From contig CAKSDI010000003.1 in assembly GCA_934445035.1 (NCBI GenBank), positions 186,001-250,000 of the forward strand: a stretch of 64,000 bases of DNA, given 5' to 3'. Origin of the DNA: an uncultured Eubacteriales bacterium (GTDB taxonomy: Bacteria > Bacillota > Clostridia > Oscillospirales > Acutalibacteraceae). The notes under the pieces are model-generated. The model saw only the letters and a list, made by a program, of their open reading frames with translations, made no database searches and was not told the origin of the DNA. Made by a program: the position numbers and the translations under genes. Position 1 is the first letter of the stretch, and each line of letters opens with the position of its first letter. This document shows, one piece after another, positions 54,933-63,074 of this stretch.

Positions 54933-57031
54933 ACCATTGCCTCCGTTTTATTTTCTTTTGATTTGCCTACATTTTTCATACCGAGCGTTGTTTTGCAGAT
55001 GACCTTGTCAAACAGCATAAGCATTGCCGGCAATAGAAGAATAACGCATATCATACTTACTATAGCGCCGCGCGCCATAAGCATACACATTGAACTTATA
55101 ATATCGATATCGGAATAAACCGCAACTCCGAATGTTGCCGCGAAAAGTCCGAGACCGCTGACGATAATTGACGGAATAGAAGTCGATAAAGCTTCTGTTA
55201 CGCTGTCGCGTTTGCTCTTTCCGCCTATGCGCTCTGTCTTATAACGCGTGGTCATAAGTATCGCATAGTCGACAGTGGCGCCGAGCTGTATCGTGCTTAT
55301 GCAGATAGGAGCTATAAACGGCAGCGACTGACCGAGATAATGCGGAAGACCTAAGTTTATAAATATTGCGAACTCTATGATCGCTATAAGGATAAACGGA
55401 AGAGTGATACTCTTTTCAACAGCCGCTATTATTATGAATATCGCTACTATCGAAACGGCGTTTACAACCTTGAAGTCGTGATCGGTGGTTTCGATCATAT
55501 CTTTCATACAAGGCGCCTCGCCTATGAGCATTCCTGTTTTATCGTAAGATTTAAGTATCTTATTAAGTGAATCTATCTGCGAGTTGACTTTATCGCTTGC
55601 TACTTTATATTCGGAATTTATAAGAAGAAGCTTCCAATTATTGCTCTCTAAAGTTTCTTTAAGCTCATCGGGGATGATCTCTTCCGGAACACTGCTTCCT
55701 ATTACCGAGTCAAGACCGAGGACATATTTAACGCCGTCTACCTTTTCCATTTCCTTTGACATTTGCTTAACGGTTTTTGAAGAAAGGTCGGCATTAACTA
55801 AGAGCATATGAGTTGAAGCAACATCAAAATCATCGGAAAGCTTTGAGTTTGCTATTACATAATCCATATCCTTAGGCAAGCACTCGCCGAGGTCGTAATA
55901 AACCTCGCTGTTGGTTTTGGAGTAACCGTAATAAGCAGGAGCGATAAGCAAAACAAAAGCAACTAAAAATGCGGGATAAACCTTGCAGATCTTTTTAGAA
56001 AGCTTAGTCATATCAGGTATCAGCGAGCGGTGGCGCGTAGCGTGGAGCGGTTTATCAAGCACCAATATAAGTGCGGGCAAAACCGTAACGCAGCCGATAA
56101 CTCCGAATATAACGCCTTTTGCCATAACTATTCCTAAGTCTTTACCTAATGTAAATGACATAAAGCAAAGAGCGGCAAATCCGGCAACCGTCGTAATAGA
56201 GCTTCCTACTACAGAGGTAAGAGTTTTCTGAATTGCGACCGCCATAGCTTCTTTATGATCGTCATAAAGCTCGCGCTGTTCATTATAGCTGTGCCAGAGG
56301 AATATTGAATAGTCCATTGTGACTGCCAGCTGTAAAACAGCCGAAAGCGCTTTAGTTATATAGGATATTTCTCCGAAGAAGTAGTTTGTTCCGAGATTTA
56401 AAAGTATCATCATTCCGATAGACGCTAAGAAAACGAACGGAACAAGCCAGCCGTCAAGCAAGATCAGCATTGCGGCGCAAGCAAGAGCTACCGCTATTCC
56501 TACATATATCGGCTCTTCTTTTTCGCACAGGTCTTTAAGGTCCGTAACAAGTGCCGACATTCCCGAAACAAAGCACTGTTTGCCTGCGACCTTGCGTATC
56601 TCCCTTATCGCGTCCATTGTGACATCGGCGGAAGTCGCGCTGTCAAAGAAGACCGCCATCATTGTAGCGTCTTTTGTATTGAACGCGTCATAAATCTCAT
56701 CCGGAAGCATTTCTTTCGGAATTGAAATATCGGCAAGCGAAGAATACCAAAGAACCGTTTCGACATGGTCGACCTTTTCAATTTTGTTTACAATTTTTTC
56801 GACATCTTTATCGGGCATATTTTCAACCACGATGAATGAAAACGCACCCTTGCCGAAATCTTTCATCAGCTCATCCTGACCGATGACCGTATCCATATCG
56901 TCGGGCAGGTAATTGAGCATATCGTAATTGATTCGTGTTGAGAGCATTCCGAAAAGCGACGGCACCATAAGCGCCACGGCTATTATCAGAATTGCCACTC
57001 TGTGTTTTACAACTGCTCTTGAAAAACGCAT
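54929..57031 (-). CDS. MMPL/RND family transporter
   Basis: A 700-residue transporter with about 12 membrane helices and two large extracellular loops (about 35-185 and 370-545). The halves are related, as in RND pumps (VAIQKTLTSVVGSSITTVAGFAALCFM / VTEALSTSIPSIIVSGLGLFAATFGVAVYS). MMPL proteins export lipids or lipid-linked glycans. It lies in a DUF308-MMPL-heptad-repeat operon; the substrate is unknown. Confidence 0.9.
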   Translation of the reverse strand: MRFSRAVVKHRVAILIIAVALMVPSLFGMLSTRINYDMLNYLPDDMDTVIGQDELMKDFGKGAFSFIVVENMPDKDVEKIVNKIEKVDHVETVLWYSSLADISIPKEMLPDEIYDAFNTKDATMMAVFFDSATSADVTMDAIREIRKVAGKQCFVSGMSALVTDLKDLCEKEEPIYVGIAVALACAAMLILLDGWLVPFVFLASIGMMILLNLGTNYFFGEISYITKALSAVLQLAVTMDYSIFLWHSYNEQRELYDDHKEAMAVAIQKTLTSVVGSSITTVAGFAALCFMSFTLGKDLGIVMAKGVIFGVIGCVTVLPALILVLDKPLHATRHRSLIPDMTKLSKKICKVYPAFLVAFVLLIAPAYYGYSKTNSEVYYDLGECLPKDMDYVIANSKLSDDFDVASTHMLLVNADLSSKTVKQMSKEMEKVDGVKYVLGLDSVIGSSVPEEIIPDELKETLESNNWKLLLINSEYKVASDKVNSQIDSLNKILKSYDKTGMLIGEAPCMKDMIETTDHDFKVVNAVSIVAIFIIIAAVEKSITLPFILIAIIEFAIFINLGLPHYLGQSLPFIAPICISTIQLGATVDYAILMTTRYKTERIGGKSKRDSVTEALSTSIPSIIVSGLGLFAATFGVAVYSDIDIISSMCMLMARGAIVSMICVILLLPAMLMLFDKVICKTTLGMKNVGKSKENKTEAMV

Positions 57032-57049
57032 TTTATATTATTTCCTCCT

Positions 57050-57646
57050 TTAGTTATCGTCGGAATAATCCGCTTCATAATCGGCAGGTCTTTTTACTTC
57101 GGCAATTTTAACTGCCGCAAGGACCGTAAATAAATTTAAAATACCCTCAAAGAACATCGAAACACCTAAAAGTATCATCAAAATTCTGCTGCCTGCATTC
57201 GGATTTATAAGCGCCGCAAGACCGAAGCCCGCCGCTATAAGCGCAAGCACTAAGATGATCCACCATTTCCCTATTCCGAATTTCTTTGAATCGAGCGAGA
57301 TCTGAATTTTAAAAAGACCGTCTGTTAAAAATACCGCTCCGAGAATAAGACCTATAAGCTTTGCAAGTCTGCCGGGATTTGCAAGCATAAGCACTCCTAA
57401 AACCGCAAGCAGTATTCCGAAAGCGAGGTCGTACTGAAAAGCGAGCCTGTAAATATCGTTAGAAAAGTATCCGATAATTTTTATCGCTCCGAAAAGCAAC
57501 AAAAGAATTCCGCAAAGGATACCCAAAAGGCCAAGCGAAAAATCAGGCTTGAACACAACAAAAAGTCCCAGCACGCAAAGAAGAACCGATATTACTATAT
57601 ATCCTGCCTTTGCTGTGTACATCGGACTTTTAGAACAGTTTTTCAT
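57050..57646 (-). CDS. DUF308 (HdeD-like) membrane protein
   Basis: 198 residues with six hydrophobic helices in three pairs, the DUF308 layout. Family blocks include GLLGILCGILLLLFG, VLMLANPGRLAKLIGLILGAVFLTDGLFK and ILMILLGVSMFFEGILNL. It is first in the operon with the MMPL transporter (18-nt gap). The role in Clostridia is unknown. Confidence 0.87.
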   Translation of the reverse strand: MKNCSKSPMYTAKAGYIVISVLLCVLGLFVVFKPDFSLGLLGILCGILLLLFGAIKIIGYFSNDIYRLAFQYDLAFGILLAVLGVLMLANPGRLAKLIGLILGAVFLTDGLFKIQISLDSKKFGIGKWWIILVLALIAAGFGLAALINPNAGSRILMILLGVSMFFEGILNLFTVLAAVKIAEVKRPADYEADYSDDN

Positions 57647-57690
57647 TTATCTCTACCTCCTTTATCCACGATACACAGTATATACAAAAA

Positions 57691-57715
57691 AACCTGCCCG
57701 ATAAATAGGCAGGTT
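57691..57715. terminator. Terminator between DUF308 gene and the SLOG-like gene
   Basis: The stem aacctgcc / ggcaggtt with Ts on both sides closes the 116-residue gene on the minus strand. Confidence 0.75.
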
Positions 57716-57756
57716 TTTTGATTTTGATGAATTTTCAGACACACGGCCGTTTTTGT

Positions 57757-58107
57757 CTAAAAAACGGCAACCGTTATCTTCTTGTTTTTAACAGAATATT
57801 TAAAAGCCTTTTCTGCTTTTTCATTACATATCTTCCCTTTTCTATAATAACAAATACATATATTGCAATTATTAATTATTTTATCAATATCTTTATCATT
57901 TGAATTTTTAATATTTAATTGAGGAAAAATATCTTTCATATCATTAATCAAAACACGACATAGGTCACAAAATTCAGTTTTCCCGACAAATATAACAGTA
58001 TTGATATCTAATTTTTTTAAATCTTTTATAAGATATCTTAATTTAATTATTAGAAAAGAAAAGTCCTTAATTTTATCATAACCTATAAAACAAACTGAAT
58101 TTTCCAT
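57757..58107 (-). CDS. Short SLOG-like (DUF1273/YpsA-related) protein
   Basis: 116 residues, very AT-rich DNA with a different base composition from the neighbours. The pattern CFIGYDKIKDFSFLIIKL, VIFVGKTEFCDLCRVL, KDIFPQLN and ICYYRKGK ... YSVKNKKITVAVF matches, by memory of the family, a set of Clostridial SLOG-fold proteins starting CFIGHR-, but the middle about 50 residues of those are missing here. SLOG proteins bind nucleotide-type ligands. It is divergent from two XRE regulators. Confidence 0.5.
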   Translation of the reverse strand: MENSVCFIGYDKIKDFSFLIIKLRYLIKDLKKLDINTVIFVGKTEFCDLCRVLINDMKDIFPQLNIKNSNDKDIDKIINNCNICICYYRKGKICNEKAEKAFKYSVKNKKITVAVF

Positions 58108-58160
58108 ATAATCGCCTCTTATATTTATTATAGCGATTTAATAGTTGTAAATCAATATAA

Positions 58161-58191
58161 ATTAATAATTAAATTCATACGATTAATAATT
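58161..58191 (+). promoter_or_regulatory. Direct repeat ATTAATAATT in the XRE control region
   Basis: Two copies of attaataatt (58161-58170 and 58182-58191) are 21 bp apart, two DNA turns, between the divergent SLOG-like gene and the first XRE gene. They could be operator half-sites for the adjacent regulators. Confidence 0.4.
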
Positions 58192-58228
58192 TGATTTCTG
58201 TAAAATATTAAAAAGAGGTGATTTAATC

Positions 58229-58540
58229 GTGAATAGTAAATTTATTGCAGAAAGAATTACACAGTTAAGGCTTAAAAAGAATGTTTCCGAATACAGAATG
58301 AGTCTTGACCTCGGACACAGCAACAGTTATATAAGAAGTATAACTTCAGGAAAAGCTCTGCCATCAATGAGTGAGTTTTTATATATTTGCGATTATTTTC
58401 ATATTTCACCCAAAGAATTTTTTGATGAAAAAGTTGAAAACCCGGAGCAGATCAATGTCCTATTAAATTTCGCAAGAAAATTGCCCGAAGAAGATATTTC
58501 TGTTTTAATTGATATGGCAAAAAGATTGGGAAATAAATAA
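58229..58540 (+). CDS. XRE-family helix-turn-helix regulator
   Basis: 103 residues from a GTG at 58229 (GAGGTG 8 nt upstream). Residues about 7-65 form a Cro/C1-type HTH (ITQLRLKKNVSEYRMSLDL, YIRSITSGKALPS, DYFHISPKEFFDE). It is transcribed divergently from the SLOG-like gene and 12 nt ahead of a second XRE gene. Confidence 0.87.
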   Translation: MNSKFIAERITQLRLKKNVSEYRMSLDLGHSNSYIRSITSGKALPSMSEFLYICDYFHISPKEFFDEKVENPEQINVLLNFARKLPEEDISVLIDMAKRLGNK

Positions 58541-58552
58541 CGGAGGATAAAA

Positions 58553-58822
58553 TTGAACGATAAAAAATTTAAATACCGCGATAAGATAAATCAACTCGGT
58601 ATAACAATAGCTTCTGTCAGAAGAATGAGAGATATGACTCAAGAACAGCTTTCGGAAAAATCAGGAATAAGCAGAACATTTTTAAGTTCTATCGAAGCAC
58701 CGGGAACATCCTGTTCTTTTTCATTGGAAGTTCTTTATGCAATTTCCGACGCACTTGAAGTAAAACCCGGCGATCTTTTGAATTTCGCCGATTATCCGGA
58801 TAAAATATTAAACAATAAATAA
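58553..58822 (+). CDS. Second XRE-family helix-turn-helix regulator
   Basis: 89 residues from a TTG at 58553 (GGAGG 6 nt upstream). The HTH is at about 15-75: ASVRRMRDMTQEQLSEKSG, ISRTFLSSIEAPG and LEVLYAISDALEVKPGDLL. Tandem XRE genes like this often act as a pair in mobile or defence-related loci. The target genes are unknown. Confidence 0.85.
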   Translation: MNDKKFKYRDKINQLGITIASVRRMRDMTQEQLSEKSGISRTFLSSIEAPGTSCSFSLEVLYAISDALEVKPGDLLNFADYPDKILNNK

Positions 58823-58872
58823 AAAAATGCCATTAAAAAATTATGATTACAAAAAATTCTCGTAAAAACTTT

Positions 58873-59028
58873 GGCTCCATCTGATGAGGGAGCTGTCGGC
58901 GAAGCCGACTGAGGGAGAGAAAAACTAAGGATTTTGCTGTTAACTTTATAGTTTTTTATAAAGCTTAAGCCTTTCTCTCCTTCCGTCACGGCTAAAGCCG
59001 TGCCACCTTCCTCGTCAGAGGAAGGCTT
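58873..59028. mobile_element. MITE-like palindromic repeat
   Basis: The left half (ggctccatctgatgaggg, then tcggcgaagccga and gagggagagaaa) and the right half (tttctctccttccg, then cacggctaaagccgtg and ctcgtcagaggaagg) are imperfect inverted copies around an AT-rich centre. This pattern (a stem-loop with an internal small palindrome) is common in Clostridial genomes. No transposase is present, so it would be non-autonomous. Confidence 0.6.
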
Positions 59029-59117
59029 TAATTGTCTAACATCTAATTTGCCACCGGACACCCGCGCCCTCGTCAGAAAAAGGCAGGTTTTGTAAAAATT
59101 CGGTTTAACATCTAAAA

Positions 59118-59143
59118 AAGCCTTCCATTAAATCGGAAGGCTT
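59118..59143. terminator. Terminator after the TetR gene
   Basis: The stem aagccttcc / ggaaggctt has T-runs on both strands. Confidence 0.8.
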
Positions 59144-59175
59144 TTTTGTATTCTAAATTTTATAAAGGCAGTTTT

Positions 59176-59736
59176 TTATTTTTCCTCTTTAATTCTGTTT
59201 ATTATCTCGGCGGACATTCCCCGGCAGAGAGAAGTGAGCCTTAAAAGATCGTTTATCGCTTTATCTTCCATTCCCGACATCAGCCAATGAATAACAAGTC
59301 CGAAGAATTCGCACTTTATAAAGTTGATTATAACACTGCGGTCCTCATCGTCTATCTCGTCGTCGGCAAAGGCGGTTTTAACATAAGTTCTTACCGCATA
59401 ATCACACATTTTCATAAGCTCCGTTTCAAAAAGCTCGCGATTGACCGAGTTATATATATGAAGCGCGGCTTTTTTATTTTCAAGCGCAAAAGAAAAAGCA
59501 TAATTAAAGCATTCGTCAATAGAATTGATCGTGGGAAACTGCTCGATAATTCTTTGAGTTTCTTCTGTGATGATCTCTTCTATAAGCGACGGAATATCCT
59601 GAAAGTGGTAATAAAAAGAATTTCGGTTTATTCCGCAATCCTCCACTATATCTTTGACGCTTATTTTATTCAGCGGTTTTTCATTTAAAAGTTTAATAAA
59701 TGAAGCTTTAATAGCTTTTTTCGTGAAATTTGCCAT
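59176..59736 (-). CDS. TetR-family regulator
   Basis: 186 residues. The N-terminal HTH is clear (KKAIKASFIKLLNEKPLNKISVKDIVEDCGINRNSFYYHFQDIPSL). The C-terminal domain belongs to the TetR_C type with a conserved end. It follows mscS by 21 nt, so they are probably co-transcribed. Its ligand and target are unknown; the MMPL export operon at 53-57.6 kb is one possible target. Confidence 0.85.
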   Translation of the reverse strand: MANFTKKAIKASFIKLLNEKPLNKISVKDIVEDCGINRNSFYYHFQDIPSLIEEIITEETQRIIEQFPTINSIDECFNYAFSFALENKKAALHIYNSVNRELFETELMKMCDYAVRTYVKTAFADDEIDDEDRSVIINFIKCEFFGLVIHWLMSGMEDKAINDLLRLTSLCRGMSAEIINRIKEEK

Positions 59737-59757
59737 TTTTCTCCCCTTATCTTGCTT

Positions 59758-60543
59758 TTAATTCTTATAAAGCGAGCTTGACGGAATTTTAAGACCGTTT
59801 TCTGAGAAAACATCCTGAATTATTCCGTTTGCGCTGCGCATAACAGGCTTCTTGTTTTCGGGTTTAGTATAAATAAACAGCATATAGGAAATTCTTGTTT
59901 CCGATAATTCCTGGGTGCCCTCAAAGGTGCACTTTTTAACGGGTTTAAGCCTATTTACCCTATCTTTTATTTCTTCGCAGATATTTCGCATTTTATCGGC
60001 AGGCTCTTCATAAGACGCCGGCACGCTAACGCACAAAAGCTCCGAAACCTTTGTTATCTCGGAAATATTTCTGTTTGACACGGTCAAGATATCTCCGCTG
60101 TCCACATCCTGCATTTTAGTGACCTTAATATTAAATGAAATTATTTTTGCCTCGATACCCTGATATCTCACCACATCGCCGACATTGAAAAAATCATCCA
60201 TTATTATATTTGTGCCCATAATGATATCTTTTAAAATATCCTGGAGCGCAAAGCCTACCACCACGCCTGCAACTCCGAGGCCTGTGAGAAGCGAGGAAAC
60301 ATTCACCCCGTTTATCTGAAGCACGGTTAGAGCGCAGAAAATAAGGATAAGATATTTAATAAGATTAGCGATGAATTTAGTGTGAGTTTTGGTTTTCGCG
60401 TTGCGGTCCTTATTCTCTAAAAATCTTATAAAAAGCTTTTTTATCAAAAACCACAACCCGACCGCCACTGCAACGACCGCTATGCTTGCCCAAAGATTTT
60501 TTGAAAATACTATGTTTTTTAATGTTTCTCTGAAATCTTCCAT
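59758..60543 (-). CDS. MscS-family mechanosensitive channel
   Basis: 261 residues: three membrane helices (about 17-34, 52-75 and 83-110) with the pore helix GLGVAGVVVGFALQDILKD, then the beta-domain (VGDVVRYQGIEAKIISFNIKVT, TVSNRNI) and the C-terminal mixed domain. It releases ions on osmotic downshock. It is the first gene of a pair with tetR. Confidence 0.92.
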   Translation of the reverse strand: MEDFRETLKNIVFSKNLWASIAVVAVAVGLWFLIKKLFIRFLENKDRNAKTKTHTKFIANLIKYLILIFCALTVLQINGVNVSSLLTGLGVAGVVVGFALQDILKDIIMGTNIIMDDFFNVGDVVRYQGIEAKIISFNIKVTKMQDVDSGDILTVSNRNISEITKVSELLCVSVPASYEEPADKMRNICEEIKDRVNRLKPVKKCTFEGTQELSETRISYMLFIYTKPENKKPVMRSANGIIQDVFSENGLKIPSSSLYKN

Positions 60544-60576
60544 ATTTCCTCCGGGCTTTTATTTTTTAATAATATA

Positions 60577-60867
60577 TCATATTTCAGAAATTTTTTCAAT
60601 ATTAAAAAATTCCGCTGCGTGATCAGACCGGCTTTCGGCATTAGTACCCTCTGCAAGCCCTGCGCCGTGGCCTACCTCTTTAAAGCTTTCCTTTTCGCAG
60701 AAAACACCTGAATTTTTAAGCTTATTATAATAAGGATTACTGTTATCTTCAGGAATTACCGCATTATCCTCTTCGCCGAACCATATAAAAGTGGGCGGAG
60801 TGGAAACCTTACTGCCCTTCTGAAATATCGCAAAAAGATATAGCACTGTGAGAGATATCTGAAACAA
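60577..60867 (-). pseudogene. Truncated duplicate of the esterase at 61674-62495
   Basis: Residues about 22-88 of this 96-codon frame are highly similar to the C-terminal third of the downstream hydrolase, from STPPTFIWFGEED to the final EFFN. DNA identity over 60613-60800 versus 61695-61888 is about 90% by eye. The copy has the catalytic aspartate and histidine but lacks the oxyanion loop and serine nucleophile, so it is a dead fragment. The first 21 residues are unrelated. Confidence 0.75.
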
Positions 60868-61069
60868 TTTTTGACGATTTCACGGCTCATAATGTCTATT
60901 TACAAGACAAAAAAACTTTTGACTTGTTCAATTTAAAAAGCTTGAAAAAAAAGAAAAAAGGTGTTATTATAATGAATAAAGAACAATATAATAATATAAT
61001 CCGGATCTTTCAATAGTAGGTGGGTTAAAATTGATACAAATATAAATTTATAATTTTAGGAGGAAATTT

Positions 61070-61621
61070 ATGAAAAAGATAATATCCGTTGCGGCAGCCG
61101 TTTTATGCGTTGGATTTCTCTTTTGCGGGTGTCAAACAAAAAATTCCGCCGTCAGTGAAAAAGAAGTAAAAAACCGTGTGATTTACAACAAGGTTACAAA
61201 TGCTGCTCAAAAAGATTTTTTCAACTATGCTTTTGCAGAAGGATCCGAAGAAAAACCAACTATTCTTTCCGAAAATGAGAAGGATGCAAAAAAAGATATT
61301 GAAACAGATCTTAAAATCTGCTCCGATTGCAAAGATAAAAAAATCCTGATTTCAAAATCCGCTGCCAAAAAAGCAGCGAAAAAAGAGTTCAAAAATCTTA
61401 AATCCGATTCTTCACAAAAAGAATATTATGATTTTCTTTCCAAAGCTATAAAAGAAAACGGATTATCCGAATCGGAATTTATCGATATAACCTATGAAAA
61501 TGCTTATTATTTTTATAACAGAGCCGCACTCAAGAGTTATTTTCAGTCTAATTTATATGATTCCGACAGCAATTTATCTCTTGATGAGCAATTTGTAAAC
61601 TACACAGATAATCTTAAATAA
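61070..61621 (+). CDS. Putative lipoprotein of unknown function
   Basis: 183 residues with a good GGAGG site 6 nt upstream and a promoter-like TTGAAA-N17-TATTAT. The N-terminus is a signal peptide with a lipobox-like end (LFCGC, lipidation at C21). The mature part is highly charged, rich in lysine, aspartate and serine, and predicted helical. I do not recognise the family. It sits between the two esterase copies on the opposite strand. Confidence 0.78.
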   Translation: MKKIISVAAAVLCVGFLFCGCQTKNSAVSEKEVKNRVIYNKVTNAAQKDFFNYAFAEGSEEKPTILSENEKDAKKDIETDLKICSDCKDKKILISKSAAKKAAKKEFKNLKSDSSQKEYYDFLSKAIKENGLSESEFIDITYENAYYFYNRAALKSYFQSNLYDSDSNLSLDEQFVNYTDNLK

Positions 61622-61634
61622 CCTCTAAAAAGCG

Positions 61635-61667
61635 AGATTCCCAAAGCTTCATGCTGCTTTGGGAATC
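61635..61667 (+). terminator. Terminator after the lipoprotein gene
   Basis: The 12-bp stem gattcccaaagc / gctttgggaatc is followed by Ts on the plus strand. Confidence 0.85.
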
Positions 61668-61673
61668 TTTTTA

Positions 61674-62495
61674 TTAAAATACCTTATTGAGAAATTCAAC
61701 TGCACGCTCAGACCATATTTCGGCATTGGTGCCTTCTGCAAGCCCCACGCCGTGGCCTACCTCTTTAAAGCTTTCCATTTCGCAGAAAACTCCTATATTT
61801 TTAAGCTTATTATAATAAGGAATACTGTTTTCTTCAGGAATGACCGCACTATCCTCTTCGCCGAACCATATAAAAGTGGGCGGAGTGGATTTTTTTGCGG
61901 AATTTACACCTGTGAATTTATTTCTTTTTTTATCATCAAAATCAAGGATCTCGGGCATATTTCCGAAAGTGCCCGAAAGAAGCGTTGTAACAGGGTAGCA
62001 AAGAACGCAGGCGTCGGGAAGAGAAGAAAGCCTGCCTATTTCATCATCGGCGCTAAATCCGGGTCTGTCAAACAAAGAAAGCGACATAGCTAAATGCCCG
62101 CCTGCCGAAAATCCGCACACGGCAATTTTATCCGATTTATATCCGTACTCATTAGCTTTATATCTTGCATACTGAACGGCTCTTATACCGTCTGCAAAAA
62201 TAGCGTTTCCTCTGTAACCCTGCTCGGGGTTTTCCCTGTTTCCCACTCTATAGTGAGCGACAAATGCAAAATAATTTAAAGAATTAAACTTTTTTGCTAC
62301 CTTGAAAGCCGCCGCGTCGCCCCTTGCAAAATATCCGCCTCCGGGGAATATCACCACGGCGCCTTTAGGATTTTCAACGGGGAATTCGGAAATATAAGGA
62401 TAATTCTTTATCTTCGGCTCAAGCCCCGAATAAAGCACGGGCTCTTTAGAAAATTCCTCATTATAAAAAGGAACATTATTATACAGTTCTTTCAT
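61674..62495 (-). CDS. Alpha/beta hydrolase (acetyl-esterase-like)
   Basis: 273 residues. The oxyanion region is FPGGGYFARGDAA (about 50-60), the nucleophile elbow CGFSAGGHLA with S130, then aspartate D214 (GEEDSAVIPE) and histidine H247 (VGHGVGL). It has no signal peptide. Such enzymes deacetylate xylo-oligosaccharides or other acetylated sugars after uptake. It starts 4 nt inside the following phosphopantetheinyl transferase gene. Confidence 0.87.
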   Translation of the reverse strand: MKELYNNVPFYNEEFSKEPVLYSGLEPKIKNYPYISEFPVENPKGAVVIFPGGGYFARGDAAAFKVAKKFNSLNYFAFVAHYRVGNRENPEQGYRGNAIFADGIRAVQYARYKANEYGYKSDKIAVCGFSAGGHLAMSLSLFDRPGFSADDEIGRLSSLPDACVLCYPVTTLLSGTFGNMPEILDFDDKKRNKFTGVNSAKKSTPPTFIWFGEEDSAVIPEENSIPYYNKLKNIGVFCEMESFKEVGHGVGLAEGTNAEIWSERAVEFLNKVF

Positions 62496-63073
62496 TTTTT
62501 ACTCCTGAAAACACTTAAATAATACTTTTCATCATTAAAATATAAAGGATAAGAAGTAACATTTTCACTTATTTCTTTTTTAAAGGTATTTATGCTTTTA
62601 AGCTCGCTTATTCCCTTTCCGCTCGCTTTGCAAACGCTTTCCTTGACAGTCCATATCCTAATGAATTCATTTAAAAAATCCTTATCGGGCAAAGGAAAAA
62701 GAAAATCTTTTTCCTCTTTAAAAAAATATTTTTCGGATATTTTTTTAAAGCTTTTATCGTTTCCCAAAACCGCCTCGATATCAAGCCCTATCCTATCGCA
62801 GGCGACATCAAGCTTTATCAGATTTTTAAGTTCGGGCATAGATACGGGTTCAAAATCAAAGCTTAGTGCTGCGGCGGCGAAATGTTTTGAATGGGAAACC
62901 GAAATATCCGCAGATTTAAAATCGATCTCGGGTCGGTTTTTTTCAGAAAAGTAAATTTTATTTTCCATATCCTTTCCGAAAACCGATTTTAATAAAGCGT
63001 TTCTTAAAGATACTCCCGTGTTGTGGCGGGAAATTGCGTTATCCTCACAGTTTTTATAGGCAATAAGAATCAT
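62492..63073 (-). CDS. 4'-phosphopantetheinyl transferase, Sfp type
   Basis: 193 residues from the ATG at 63073, which directly follows the previous stop; a longer frame from 63100 lies inside the ABC gene. Family signatures are VSHSKHFAAAA (about 59-69), the metal site IGLDIEA (D98, E100) and RIWTVKES (about 137-144). It attaches the phosphopantetheine arm to carrier proteins. No carrier or synthase is in the window. Confidence 0.88.
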   Translation of the reverse strand: MILIAYKNCEDNAISRHNTGVSLRNALLKSVFGKDMENKIYFSEKNRPEIDFKSADISVSHSKHFAAAALSFDFEPVSMPELKNLIKLDVACDRIGLDIEAVLGNDKSFKKISEKYFFKEEKDFLFPLPDKDFLNEFIRIWTVKESVCKASGKGISELKSINTFKKEISENVTSYPLYFNDEKYYLSVFRSKK

Positions 63074-63074
63074 A

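Larger units (their letters stand above)
58823..59175. other. Intergenic region holding only the MITE-like element
   Basis: There is no supported gene. An open frame on the minus strand (58792-59061) is produced by the palindrome itself. A terminator follows at 59118-59143. Confidence 0.6.

Noticed and set aside
58792..59061. 89-codon minus-strand open frame next to the XRE genes
   Set aside because: It is produced by the two palindromic halves of the MITE-like repeat and has no ribosome-binding site. Its predicted sequence has no coherent fold.
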